From NCBI GenBank assembly GCA_017656335.1, contig JACDOA010000002.1, positions 62,001-126,000 on the forward strand: a DNA stretch of 64,000 nt, given 5' to 3'. The notes under the pieces are model-generated. The model had not been told where the DNA came from. It saw only the letters and a list, made by a program, of their open reading frames with translations, and ran no database searches. Shown piece after piece: positions 1 through 8,319 of this stretch (positions within the stretch are counted from its first letter, which is position 1; each line of letters starts with the position of its first letter). This DNA is from Thermosipho sp. (in: thermotogales) (lineage in GTDB: Bacteria; Thermotogota; Thermotogae; Thermotogales; Fervidobacteriaceae). The translations under genes and the position numbers were made by a program.

Positions 1-2920
1 CCTCTTGAGCTTCCAAATCTACTGGCCCAATAAATTTTATTTTATTTTCCAATTCTTCCATCCTTTTTTTCAATTCGTCCAACTCTTCTTGACTTATCTT
101 CAATTCTTTTCTGTATTGTTCGGGAATATTATCTATTTTTAATTTCTTTTCTTGAATTTTCAATTCAAGGTTATGAATATTTTCCCTGATTTCCTCAATT
201 TCGCTTCGTAATTGCTCCATTTCTTTTTCCAAGTTTTCAATTTCTTTCACTTTTCCTTCTTTTCCAGATTTTTTATAGTTTATACTATTAAAAAGTTCAT
301 CTGTTTCATTTTTTAGTGCTTGCAACTCTTTTTCATTCTCACTAACAAGATTTTGTAAGTTTTCTATTTCGTCTTTTATCCTTTTAATTTCAAGTTGTAT
401 CTCTGAAATTTCAGAATCAATTTCTGCTTTTCTCTCGTGAATTCTCTTGATCTCAGAGTCGTACTGCATTTTTCTTTCATATAAACCCCTTATTTCTGTT
501 TGAAAATCAGCATATTTTTCATTTATTTCATCCAATTTTTCCTTGTTTTTAAAAATTTCCTTATTAAAATTTTCAACTTCAGATTTTAAAGAAACAAGTT
601 TTTTCTTAATTTGTGAAATTTCCTCATTTATTTTTTTCTTTCTTTCTTCAATGCCTTCTATTCTCAAATGATACTCTTTTCTTAATTTTTCAAAATTTTC
701 AACTTCCTTTGAAATTTCTTCATGTGTTTTCAAAAGCTCTTGCAACATCCTTTTAGCAGATGTACTTTTGCTAGTATATTCCATTAATTCAGAATTAATT
801 GAATCAGCATAATTTCGCAATTCTTGAATTTCGGACTTTTTACTTTCTAATTTTTTTATCAAAGTTTCTTCATTTTTTTCCAGTTCCTTATACTCTGTTT
901 TCAATTTTTCGATTAAATTCTTTCTTGATAAAAATGAATGAGAAGTTTCGTATTTTCCACCCGTCATTGATCCTCTAGTACTAATAATTTCACCATCTAA
1001 AGTGGCTATTCTACTAAATTTATTTTTTTTCTTAAGTTCAACTGCAACATCCAAGTTTTCAACAATTAAATCATTACCAAAAAGATAGTCAAGCAATTTT
1101 CCTATATCATTTTGAACTTTGTTTATTTTAATTAATTCACGCGCAAATCCATATATACCTTTTTCCTTTGGTAATTTAATACTTTTTACGCTTCTTTCTA
1201 TTAAATCCAGAGGAATAAGCGTAACTCTTCCTATTTTCCTACTCTTAGCAAATTCCAAGATTTTCTTAGCGTTTTCTGCGGTATCTACAACTATATGTTG
1301 TAAAACACCACCAAGTAAGGCTTCTATAGCTTCTACATATTCTTCAGGAACTTCCACTATGTTTGCCACAACATCTATGATTCCTTCAAATTCTTCTTTA
1401 TATTCAAATATTTTTTTAACAGCACGAGAAAACCCTTGATATTCATTTAACTGTTTTTCTAAAATAGAAATTTCAGATGCAATTTCTTTTTTTCTATGAA
1501 CTAACTTTTCAAATTCTTCTTTTAAATATTCTCTTTCATTTGTTAAATTTTGAATTTTTTCTTTAACAATTTCCAATTCATCTAATAATTTTTTTGTTTT
1601 CTCGTCATACTTATTTGCATTTTCTGAAAGTTCATTAATTTCATCATCAAGCTCTTTGAAACGATTTTTCTTTGACTCAAGCTGTTCTACAATCATCTCA
1701 AGCCTTTCTTGAAAATCTTGCTGCGAATCAAAAATTGAACTCCTTTCACTTTCCAATTTGTGAAGTTTTTTTTCAAGTTCATCATATTCTCCTTTTTTCT
1801 TTAGAAGTTCCATCTCATTTTCAGAATACTGTGAAGTTAAAATATTTCTTTCTTCTTCAATTTGAGCAAGTTCTTTTTCTTTTTCTTTAATTTCTTTTAT
1901 TAAAGAATCTAAAATTAATTGAATTTCTTCTTCTCTCTTAACTAGTCTATTTTTCTCATCTTTCAACGAATCAATTTTTGATGTTTTCTCAACATAAAAA
2001 CTCTTACTTTCATTTAATCTATTAATCAATGTGTTCCTTAATTCCAACAGCTGATTTTGTCTCTGTTTTTGAGTTTCCAAAAGATCAGTAAAACTTTCCA
2101 TCTCTTTGTTTATTTCATTAAATTCTTCCCGTAAAATTGACCATCTGCTTTCAGTCTTAGCTAATTTTTGAATCTTTTCTTTTAAAACCTTTCTTGTTTC
2201 TGAATGACTTTTTTCTAAATTATCTAAAAGTTGTTTCTCATGATAATAAGTACCACCATAATACTTTTCTTTTATTGATTCAAGTTCATTTTTGTATTGT
2301 AGAAACTTTTCTGCTTTTTTAGCCTTTATATATAATCCTCTTTTATTTTTTCCTATCTCAAATAAAATGTCTTTGAGTCTTTCTAAATTTGCTTCTGTTC
2401 CAGCTAATTTACCCAAAGCTTCTTTTTTTCTTTCTAAATAAACAGAAGTTCCAGCGGCATCCTCAATTAACTTTCTTAAATCCTGAGGACTCGAAGTAAC
2501 TATTTTTTCAATTTTTCCCTGTCCCACTATCGAAAACATTCCGGTTGTTTTAAAAAGCTGTTTTATATCCTTCAACCTTGCAATATCACCATTAATATAG
2601 TACGTATTATTTCCTTCCATTGTTAATTCCCTTGCAATTTTAACTGTCTCACCATCAAATTCAAAAGTTAGTTCTACATAAGCACTTCTTGCAGGTCTGA
2701 CATTTTCCGAACCCTTGAATATTACATCATTCTTATCTGTAGCTCTTAATTCTTTTAAAGAATGTTCCCCAAATGCCCATTGAATCGCCTCAACAATATT
2801 AGATTTTCCAGATCCATTTGGCCCTACAATTACGGTTATATCTGGAGAAATTGGTAATACTGTTGGATTTGCGAAAGATTTAAATCCTTTTAAAAAAATC
2901 TCTTTGAGTTTTACACTCAA
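1..2920 (-). CDS. smc: Chromosome segregation protein SMC (partial, C-terminus outside window)
   Basis: SMC ATPase that compacts and organises the chromosome together with ScpA and ScpB. Reading from 2920, the N-terminus has the SMC head start (KLKEIFLKGFKSFANPT), a Walker A motif GPNGSGKSN and QWAFGEHS. A long Lys/Glu-rich coiled coil follows. The globular hinge lies at roughly residues 490-650 and includes a TRGSMTGGKYETS segment just before the coiled coil resumes. About 973 codons are visible of a usual 1150-1200, so the C-terminal signature motif and Walker B lie beyond base 1. The start is taken as the TTG at 2920 because a G-rich site lies just upstream and the family's N-terminus begins there. 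It overlaps the TGA of murC by two bases, so translation is probably coupled to murC. Confidence 0.95.
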   Translation of the reverse strand, partial: MSVKLKEIFLKGFKSFANPTVLPISPDITVIVGPNGSGKSNIVEAIQWAFGEHSLKELRATDKNDVIFKGSENVRPARSAYVELTFEFDGETVKIARELTMEGNNTYYINGDIARLKDIKQLFKTTGMFSIVGQGKIEKIVTSSPQDLRKLIEDAAGTSVYLERKKEALGKLAGTEANLERLKDILFEIGKNKRGLYIKAKKAEKFLQYKNELESIKEKYYGGTYYHEKQLLDNLEKSHSETRKVLKEKIQKLAKTESRWSILREEFNEINKEMESFTDLLETQKQRQNQLLELRNTLINRLNESKSFYVEKTSKIDSLKDEKNRLVKREEEIQLILDSLIKEIKEKEKELAQIEEERNILTSQYSENEMELLKKKGEYDELEKKLHKLESERSSIFDSQQDFQERLEMIVEQLESKKNRFKELDDEINELSENANKYDEKTKKLLDELEIVKEKIQNLTNEREYLKEEFEKLVHRKKEIASEISILEKQLNEYQGFSRAVKKIFEYKEEFEGIIDVVANIVEVPEEYVEAIEALLGGVLQHIVVDTAENAKKILEFAKSRKIGRVTLIPLDLIERSVKSIKLPKEKGIYGFARELIKINKVQNDIGKLLDYLFGNDLIVENLDVAVELKKKNKFSRIATLDGEIISTRGSMTGGKYETSHSFLSRKNLIEKLKTEYKELEKNEETLIKKLESKKSEIQELRNYADSINSELMEYTSKSTSAKRMLQELLKTHEEISKEVENFEKLRKEYHLRIEGIEERKKKINEEISQIKKKLVSLKSEVENFNKEIFKNKEKLDEINEKYADFQTEIRGLYERKMQYDSEIKRIHERKAEIDSEISEIQLEIKRIKDEIENLQNLVSENEKELQALKNETDELFNSINYKKSGKEGKVKEIENLEKEMEQLRSEIEEIRENIHNLELKIQEKKLKIDNIPEQYRKELKISQEELDELKKRMEELENKIKFIGPVDLEAQE

Positions 2921-4218
2921 ACTTTTAAACCCCCTACTTTCTGCTTGAAGGCATTTGATACTTTGATTATATCCCCTGCCCCTGCAAATATATATACTCC
3001 GGGTTTGATTTGAAGATAATTGAAAATATTATTTTTATCACCAACAAAAATTGCATTGTCAATTAATTCTGCAACGCTTTTTGCGCTAATTCCATCCTTT
3101 TTTTCAAAAGCTCCATATACCTCTGTTATATATATTTTATCAGCAATTTTAAGAGATTTTGCAAAATCTTTCCATTCTCGTTTCAATCGGGAATATCTAT
3201 GTGGTTGAAAAATAATATTTATTTCTCTTCCTTCAAATACCTCTTTAGCTGTTTTTAACAAGCTTTCAATTTCCACTGGAGTGTGAGAATAATCATCAAT
3301 TATCGTTATTTCACCATCATCATAACTTATTTCAAATCTTCTACCTGGTAAAACATAATCTTCAAATGCATTTAAAACTTCTTCTTGACTAAATCCTAAC
3401 TCAAAAGTTAAAGCAATAACCGAGAGAGCATTTAAAATATTATGTATTCCTGGTACTGGAAGTTTAAACTTCTTCGTTCCAAATGGCGTAGAAATAGTTA
3501 CTAATTGATTATACATTTTTTTCTCTACTGAAACCAAATGATAGGAGCCTTTATTTACTCCAAATGTTGTTGTATGAGGCAAAATATTCTCATCTGCATT
3601 TGAAATACATAAATTTGCTCTATTGCATGATTTTTTAAATGAGTTTAAATAATCGTTGTAAGAACTAAAATTTTCTATATGATCCCCTCTTATATTTGAC
3701 ACAATTAAAAAATCCGGAGAGTAATTCTCAAATCCTGGCTGACTTTCATCCATTTCAAAAACACACAAATTGCCACCTTTTCTATAATTACCATGTTCTA
3801 AAACTGGATGAGTAGATCCTAAAAATACTGTTGGGTTTTTATTTAATTTAAGTAAAACATGAGCTAACATGGAAGTTGTTGTTGTCTTACCATCTGTTCC
3901 AGTTATTCCAAATTTTTGGAAATCTCTTAAAATTTGAATATGATGCTCTAATCTTGTAATAACGGGAATTTTTCTTTCGTTGGCACTTTTTACCTCAGGG
4001 TTTTCTTCTGAAACGGCTGGAGTCCTGACAACAAGATCAGCATTATCAACATTTTGAGATAAATGTTTTTCAAATACCTCTATTCCCAATTTTTTAAGAT
4101 ATCTTACTCTCTCTGAAAGATAAGGATCCGTTCCAGTTACTTCATTTCCAGATAAATGTTCGTGAATTGCTTGAGCACTCATTCCTATTCCACCAATACC
4201 AAGAAAATGAATTTTCAC
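2917..4218 (-). CDS. murC: UDP-N-acetylmuramate--L-alanine ligase MurC
   Basis: Cytoplasmic Mur ligase that adds L-alanine to UDP-MurNAc using ATP, the first peptide step of peptidoglycan synthesis. The 433 residues show the N-terminal UDP-binding Rossmann motif GIGGIGMSA, the ATP-binding loop GTDGKTTTT, and the C-terminal motifs IDDYSHTP and FQPHRYSR. Most MurC enzymes have GTHGKT and DDYGHHP. As I recall, the D and the HTP variant also occur in Thermotoga MurC, so this looks like a lineage trait, not a defect. The start overlaps the murG stop by 4 bases (ATGA) and the stop overlaps the smc start, so murG-murC-smc reads as a coupled operon. Confidence 0.95.
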   Translation of the reverse strand: MKIHFLGIGGIGMSAQAIHEHLSGNEVTGTDPYLSERVRYLKKLGIEVFEKHLSQNVDNADLVVRTPAVSEENPEVKSANERKIPVITRLEHHIQILRDFQKFGITGTDGKTTTTSMLAHVLLKLNKNPTVFLGSTHPVLEHGNYRKGGNLCVFEMDESQPGFENYSPDFLIVSNIRGDHIENFSSYNDYLNSFKKSCNRANLCISNADENILPHTTTFGVNKGSYHLVSVEKKMYNQLVTISTPFGTKKFKLPVPGIHNILNALSVIALTFELGFSQEEVLNAFEDYVLPGRRFEISYDDGEITIIDDYSHTPVEIESLLKTAKEVFEGREINIIFQPHRYSRLKREWKDFAKSLKIADKIYITEVYGAFEKKDGISAKSVAELIDNAIFVGDKNNIFNYLQIKPGVYIFAGAGDIIKVSNAFKQKVGGLKV

Positions 4219-5234
4219 TTTTTCACCTCTTTTAATATTTCTCTAACAATTACTTCTGCTGGATTTTCTTTTTTTTCAAATTTTCTCTCCTTTGTAATCA
4301 ACAATCTAATCTTCTTTATTAAATCGTCAACATCGAGCTCTTTTTCTTTAATCATATAACCCAAATTATATTTCTCTATTTGCTTTGCATTTTCAATCTG
4401 GTGCGATTCTGTGGAGCCTTCCCATGGAATGACTATAGATGGGACATCAAAATAAAGAAGTTCAAAAACCGTTGTAGCTCCTCCTCTAGTAATTGCACAA
4501 GAAACAGATTGATAATAATCAGTTATGTTGTTTATATAAGATAAAACCTCTAAATTTTCCGAATTGCAATTTACACTTTTACCACCAGAAGATAAAATAA
4601 AATCATATTCAGGTAATTTTTTTGATAGAATACAAGCCAGTTTATTTAAAAATTCGCTTCCACCACTCCCACCAACAATTAAAATTGTTGGCTTTTCAAA
4701 ATTAAATGTTTTTTTCGATGTTTCTCTTACCGGATTCCCTGAAACAACTATTTTCTTATTAACTGATTTTGGAAAATATTTTTTAGAATCTTCAAACGAA
4801 AGAAAAATTTTCTTGGCAAATTTTGATAATTTCAAATTTGAAAGTCCTGGTATGACATTTTGTTCGTGTATAAAAAGAGGAATCTTTAGCTTCTTAGCTG
4901 AAACTCCTACTGGATAACTTACATATCCACCAGTCACAAAAACAATATCAGGGTTAAATTCTTTAAGCTTTTTATAAACCTTTTTTTTGTTTTTTATAAC
5001 TTTAATTAGCCTAGAAAAATTTTCTAGAGAATATAATGGTCTTTTAAGGCCTTGGATTTCTAGAGAAAAAGTATTGAATTCATATTTCTTAAGAACTTTT
5101 TCCTCTAACTTACCTTTAACAGTAAAATATAAAACTTCTATATCACAAGCTTTAGATAAGTTTTCTAAAACTGAGAGAGCCGGGTACAAATGTCCACCAG
5201 TCACACCACCTGCAACAGCTACTTTGATTTTCAT
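4215..5234 (-). CDS. murG: UDP-N-acetylglucosamine--N-acetylmuramyl-(pentapeptide) pyrophosphoryl-undecaprenol N-acetylglucosamine transferase MurG
   Basis: Membrane-associated GT-B glycosyltransferase that converts lipid I to lipid II by adding GlcNAc. The family N-terminus is clear (KVAVAGGVTGGHLYPALSV). Further motifs are HEQNVIPGLSN, GGSGGSEFLN and, in the C-terminal donor site, ITRGGATTVFEL followed by ESHQIENAKQIEKY. The ATG at 5234 is chosen over upstream in-frame starts because the glycine-rich acyl-acceptor loop follows it directly and the upstream dehydrogenase stops two bases before it. The product is 339 residues, normal for MurG. It is translationally linked to both neighbours. 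Confidence 0.95.
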   Translation of the reverse strand: MKIKVAVAGGVTGGHLYPALSVLENLSKACDIEVLYFTVKGKLEEKVLKKYEFNTFSLEIQGLKRPLYSLENFSRLIKVIKNKKKVYKKLKEFNPDIVFVTGGYVSYPVGVSAKKLKIPLFIHEQNVIPGLSNLKLSKFAKKIFLSFEDSKKYFPKSVNKKIVVSGNPVRETSKKTFNFEKPTILIVGGSGGSEFLNKLACILSKKLPEYDFILSSGGKSVNCNSENLEVLSYINNITDYYQSVSCAITRGGATTVFELLYFDVPSIVIPWEGSTESHQIENAKQIEKYNLGYMIKEKELDVDDLIKKIRLLITKERKFEKKENPAEVIVREILKEVKK

Positions 5235-5235
5235 T

Positions 5236-6195
5236 TCAATCATTCCATACAAGATTTTTTGGTTTTCTTCCTTCAAGTGCATCTATAACATTTTCTGCAA
5301 CCATTATTGACATTTTAGATCGCGTTTCAAAAGTTGCAGAACCTATATGAGGCAATAGAACAACATTTTCTAACTTTTCAAGTCCTGGAGTTAGGAACGG
5401 CTCGTTTTCATAAACATCAAAACCTGCTCCAGCGATTTTCCCTTCTTTTAAAAGTTTATAAAGAGCCTTTTCATCGACTACAGGACCACGTGCAGTATTG
5501 ACTAAAATAGCATTAGGTTTTAAAAGGTTTAACCTTTTTTCATCCAATAAATGATAAGTTTCATCTGTGAGTGGTACGTTAATAGAAATAAAATCAGAAT
5601 TTTTAAGAAGCGTTTCAAGGTCAACATAACTTGCACTGTACTTTTTTTCTATTTCTTCTGGAAGTCTTTTACGATTATGATATATTATCTTCATCCCAAA
5701 TCCTAGTGCCCTTCTTGCCACAGCTTGACCAATTCTCCCCATTCCAATTATTCCCAATGTTTTACCATGTATTTCATATCCTAAGAAAAGTTTTGGTTTC
5801 CAACCTTTAAATTTTCCTTCTCTAACAAACCTATCTGCAGAAATTATTTTTCTGGCAACTGCTAATATTAAAGCCCAGGCAATATCGGCTGTAGCTTCTG
5901 TTAAAACACCAGGTGTATTTGTGACATAAATACCCTTTGATTTAGCATACTCAACATTTATGTTATTATAACCGACAGCATAATTGGCAATAATTTTTAA
6001 TTTTTTTCCAGCATCAATGAATTCTTTATCTACAGGATCACGTAATTGCGTAATAACAGCATCTGCATCTTTAACTCGCTTTAACATTTCTTCTTTAGTT
6101 AAAAACTCTTCCCCTTCATACACATCAAGTTCATATTTTTCTTTTAAAAGTTTCAATCCATCTTCAGGTATCTTATATGTTACAAATACTTTCAT
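5236..6195 (-). CDS. D-isomer-specific 2-hydroxyacid dehydrogenase (glyoxylate/hydroxypyruvate reductase type)
   Basis: NAD(P)-dependent reductase of 2-oxo acids, 319 residues. The Rossmann motif GIIGMGRIGQAVARR lies mid-protein. The catalytic Arg is in NTARGPVVDE, the Glu in YENEPF and the His in LLPHIGSAT, so all three active-site residues are present. This is the glyoxylate/hydroxypyruvate reductase branch by overall look; the exact substrate (glyoxylate, hydroxypyruvate or another 2-oxo acid) cannot be fixed from sequence. A GGGAGGT ribosome binding site lies 11 bases upstream of the ATG. It is the first gene of the run that continues into murG, murC and smc, which may reflect convenience of transcription and not shared function. 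Confidence 0.9.
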   Translation of the reverse strand: MKVFVTYKIPEDGLKLLKEKYELDVYEGEEFLTKEEMLKRVKDADAVITQLRDPVDKEFIDAGKKLKIIANYAVGYNNINVEYAKSKGIYVTNTPGVLTEATADIAWALILAVARKIISADRFVREGKFKGWKPKLFLGYEIHGKTLGIIGMGRIGQAVARRALGFGMKIIYHNRKRLPEEIEKKYSASYVDLETLLKNSDFISINVPLTDETYHLLDEKRLNLLKPNAILVNTARGPVVDEKALYKLLKEGKIAGAGFDVYENEPFLTPGLEKLENVVLLPHIGSATFETRSKMSIMVAENVIDALEGRKPKNLVWND

Positions 6196-6265
6196 TCGAA
6201 AATTAACCTCCCGTTTTAAAAATTTTCAACCAAAATTATTATACCATCTATCTGAAATATTGAAA

Positions 6266-6274
6266 TGGTATAAT
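6266..6274 (+). promoter_or_regulatory. Extended -10 promoter for the nitroreductase gene
   Basis: TGGTATAAT is a TGn extended -10 box, about 36 bases before the TTG start. No convincing -35 is present, as is usual for extended -10 promoters. Confidence 0.5.
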
Positions 6275-6309
6275 TAATATATATTAAAAAACAATTTGGG
6301 GGTGAAAAT

Positions 6310-7040
6310 TTGAGAAAAACAAGAAATTTTTTAAAATCAAACTGGAAAGAAATTGAAAATACTGATAGGCAAAAAGGTCTTAAAAAACCACCTATAGAAA
6401 AACCATATAATGAAAAAGATAAAATTATCAATTTACCCTCATTCGAAGAATTTAACAGTCTTGGAAATGTTAATTTAACAAGTGTGATTTTAAATAGAAG
6501 AAGTAGAAGAAGTTTTTCCGATTCTCCATTAACTTTAAAAGAGCTTTCTTTTCTTTTATGGAGCACACAAGGAGTTAAAAAATATATACCTGACAAAGAA
6601 GTGGTATTCAGAACCGTTCCATCTGCTGGAGCTTGCCATCCTTTTGAAACATATTTAGTAATAAACAATGTGGAAGGCCTTGAAAAAGGAATTTACAGAT
6701 ATTTATCGCTTGAACACAAACTTTTTCTAATTAAACCTGGCGATTTTTCAAAAGACGTAATTGAGCCACACTTGGTCAACAATTTGTTGGTAAATCTGCT
6801 GTTGTTTTTACTTGGGCAGCTATTCCTTACAGAACCGAATGGAAATACGCCCAAGAATCCTACAAAGCTATCGCACTTGATGCTGGACATATTTGCCAAA
6901 ACCTTTACCTTTCTGCTGAAGCAATCAATTGTGGTACTTGTGCTGTTGCCGCTTATGACCAAGAAAAAATGGATAAACTCATCGGTGTAGATGGCATAGA
7001 TGAATTTGTAGTCTATTTAGCTCCCGTTGGAAAAATTTAA
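6310..7040 (+). pseudogene. SagB-type nitroreductase-family oxidoreductase, interrupted by a frameshift
   Basis: FMN-dependent nitroreductase-fold protein. The first frame gives residues up to about KDVIE, with family features SVILNRRSRRSFSD, FLLWSTQGV and RTVPSAGACHPFET. Near 6763-6765 the reading frame must shift to continue. The next frame then reads ATLGQQFVGKSAVVFTW, AIPYRTEWKY, ALDAGHICQNLYL and YLAPVGKI, ending at a TAA at 7038-7040. Adding one base, for example GAG to GAAG, restores an ORF of about 243 residues. The start is a TTG preceded by GGGGGTGA. Without the shift the first frame runs on to 6990 as unrelated sequence. This is either a recent one-base deletion or a sequencing error. 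The 3' end overlaps the convergent SDR gene by 4 bases. Confidence 0.85.
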
Positions 7041-7759
7041 ATATATATCATTTTTCTCGTCATTCCACCATCTACAACAATATTTGCTCCAGTTATAAAT
7101 CCAGATTTGTTCTCGTCTGCAAGAAAGAGAACAAGTTCTGTTATATCAGAAATTTTGCCAGCTCTACCAACTAGGTGTTGTTGGTGTTCTTTTTCAGCTA
7201 TTGTTTCGTTTTCATGTAAAATCCAACCTGGACTTATTGCATTTACACGAATGTTTGGCCCTAGAGAATTTGCAAGGGCATGGGTCAACCCTAAAATTCC
7301 TGCTTTTGAAGCACTGTAAGCTTCATTTCCTGGCTCTGACATTATCGCACGAGTAGAAGATATGTTTACAATTACTCCCTTACCAGGATTTTCTAACATT
7401 AAAGGTGTACCAAAACGACTCATCAGAAAATAACCTGTTAAATTCACATCAATTACTTTTTTCCATTCAGTAACTGTTAACTCTAAAAAACTTCTAAATC
7501 CTCCTATTGCAGCATTATTTACAATCAAATCCAATCTACCAAATTTTTCCTTAACATTTTCATAAAAAATTTTAACATCTTTTTCGATTGAAACATCTCC
7601 ATGAAATTTTAATAATTTTTCAGAATTTTCCAGTTTATCCAAACTTTTTTTATCAATATCAATTACTGCAACATTCCAATTTTCCGATAACAATCTTAAA
7701 GTAATACCTTTTCCAATATTTTTTGCACCACCAGAGATAGCTGCTACTTTTTGTGACAT
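7037..7759 (-). CDS. Short-chain dehydrogenase/reductase (SDR)
   Basis: Classical SDR oxidoreductase of 240 residues. The cofactor loop is SGGAKNIGKG in place of TGxxxGIG, with an aspartate after the second strand (VAVIDIDKKS) that favours NAD(H). NNAAIGG, the catalytic Ser in NISSTRAIM, and Y-x3-K in YSASKAG are all present. The C-terminus has RVNAISPGWI and the usual FLADENKSGFITGANIVVDGGM. Substrate unknown. The family is mostly 3-oxoacyl or sugar/alcohol dehydrogenases. Confidence 0.9.
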   Translation of the reverse strand: MSQKVAAISGGAKNIGKGITLRLLSENWNVAVIDIDKKSLDKLENSEKLLKFHGDVSIEKDVKIFYENVKEKFGRLDLIVNNAAIGGFRSFLELTVTEWKKVIDVNLTGYFLMSRFGTPLMLENPGKGVIVNISSTRAIMSEPGNEAYSASKAGILGLTHALANSLGPNIRVNAISPGWILHENETIAEKEHQQHLVGRAGKISDITELVLFLADENKSGFITGANIVVDGGMTRKMIYI

Positions 7760-7840
7760 AAATTCACTCCCTTTTTGTAAGACTTTTAATATAATTATAT
7801 TATATTTTGTTGTATAATTAAACCAGAAAGGAGGAATATC

Positions 7841-8308
7841 ATGCTTAAAATTTTAACAGAATTTGATCACAATGATTTTATTCCACAAAAATACACATGT
7901 GAAGGTGAAAATATCAATCCACAAATTGTTGTTTTGAATGTTCCAAAAACTTCTAAATCTTTAGTTATTACTTGTGAAGACCCTGATGCTCCCTCAAAAA
8001 CATTTGTACATTGGATAATCTGGAATATCCCAATTAAAAATTCACCCGTTATAATTGAGGAAGGTTTACCTAAAATAAATACTCTTTCAGATGGCTCAAA
8101 ACAAGGATTTAATGATTTTGGGAAAATCGGATATGATGGGCCATGTCCTCCAAAAAATCATGGTATTCATCATTACTTTTTTAAAGCATATGCACTTGAC
8201 ACTCTATTAACAATCGATGGTAAAATAACCAAAGAAATACTTGAAAAAAGTATAGAAACTCACATTATTGACAGAGGCGAAATAATTGGATTATATCAAA
8301 GAAAATAA
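7841..8308 (+). CDS. YbhB/YbcL-family (PEBP-like) protein
   Basis: Bacterial phosphatidylethanolamine-binding-protein fold, 155 residues, cytoplasmic (no signal peptide). The PEBP signature is clear in DPDAPSKTFVHWIIWNIP and GYDGPCPPKNHGIHHYFF, which hold the conserved anion-pocket Asp and His residues. The family's role in bacteria is not well defined. AAAGGAGG lies upstream of the ATG. A TATAAT-like element is near 7813. The stop lies directly before the ribosome binding site of the next gene, so the two are probably cotranscribed. Confidence 0.9.
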   Translation: MLKILTEFDHNDFIPQKYTCEGENINPQIVVLNVPKTSKSLVITCEDPDAPSKTFVHWIIWNIPIKNSPVIIEEGLPKINTLSDGSKQGFNDFGKIGYDGPCPPKNHGIHHYFFKAYALDTLLTIDGKITKEILEKSIETHIIDRGEIIGLYQRK

Positions 8309-8319
8309 TGGAGGATAAT

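Noticed and set aside
6216-6668. 150-codon minus-strand ORF opposite the nitroreductase
   Set aside because: Antisense to sequence with strong nitroreductase features; no family match.
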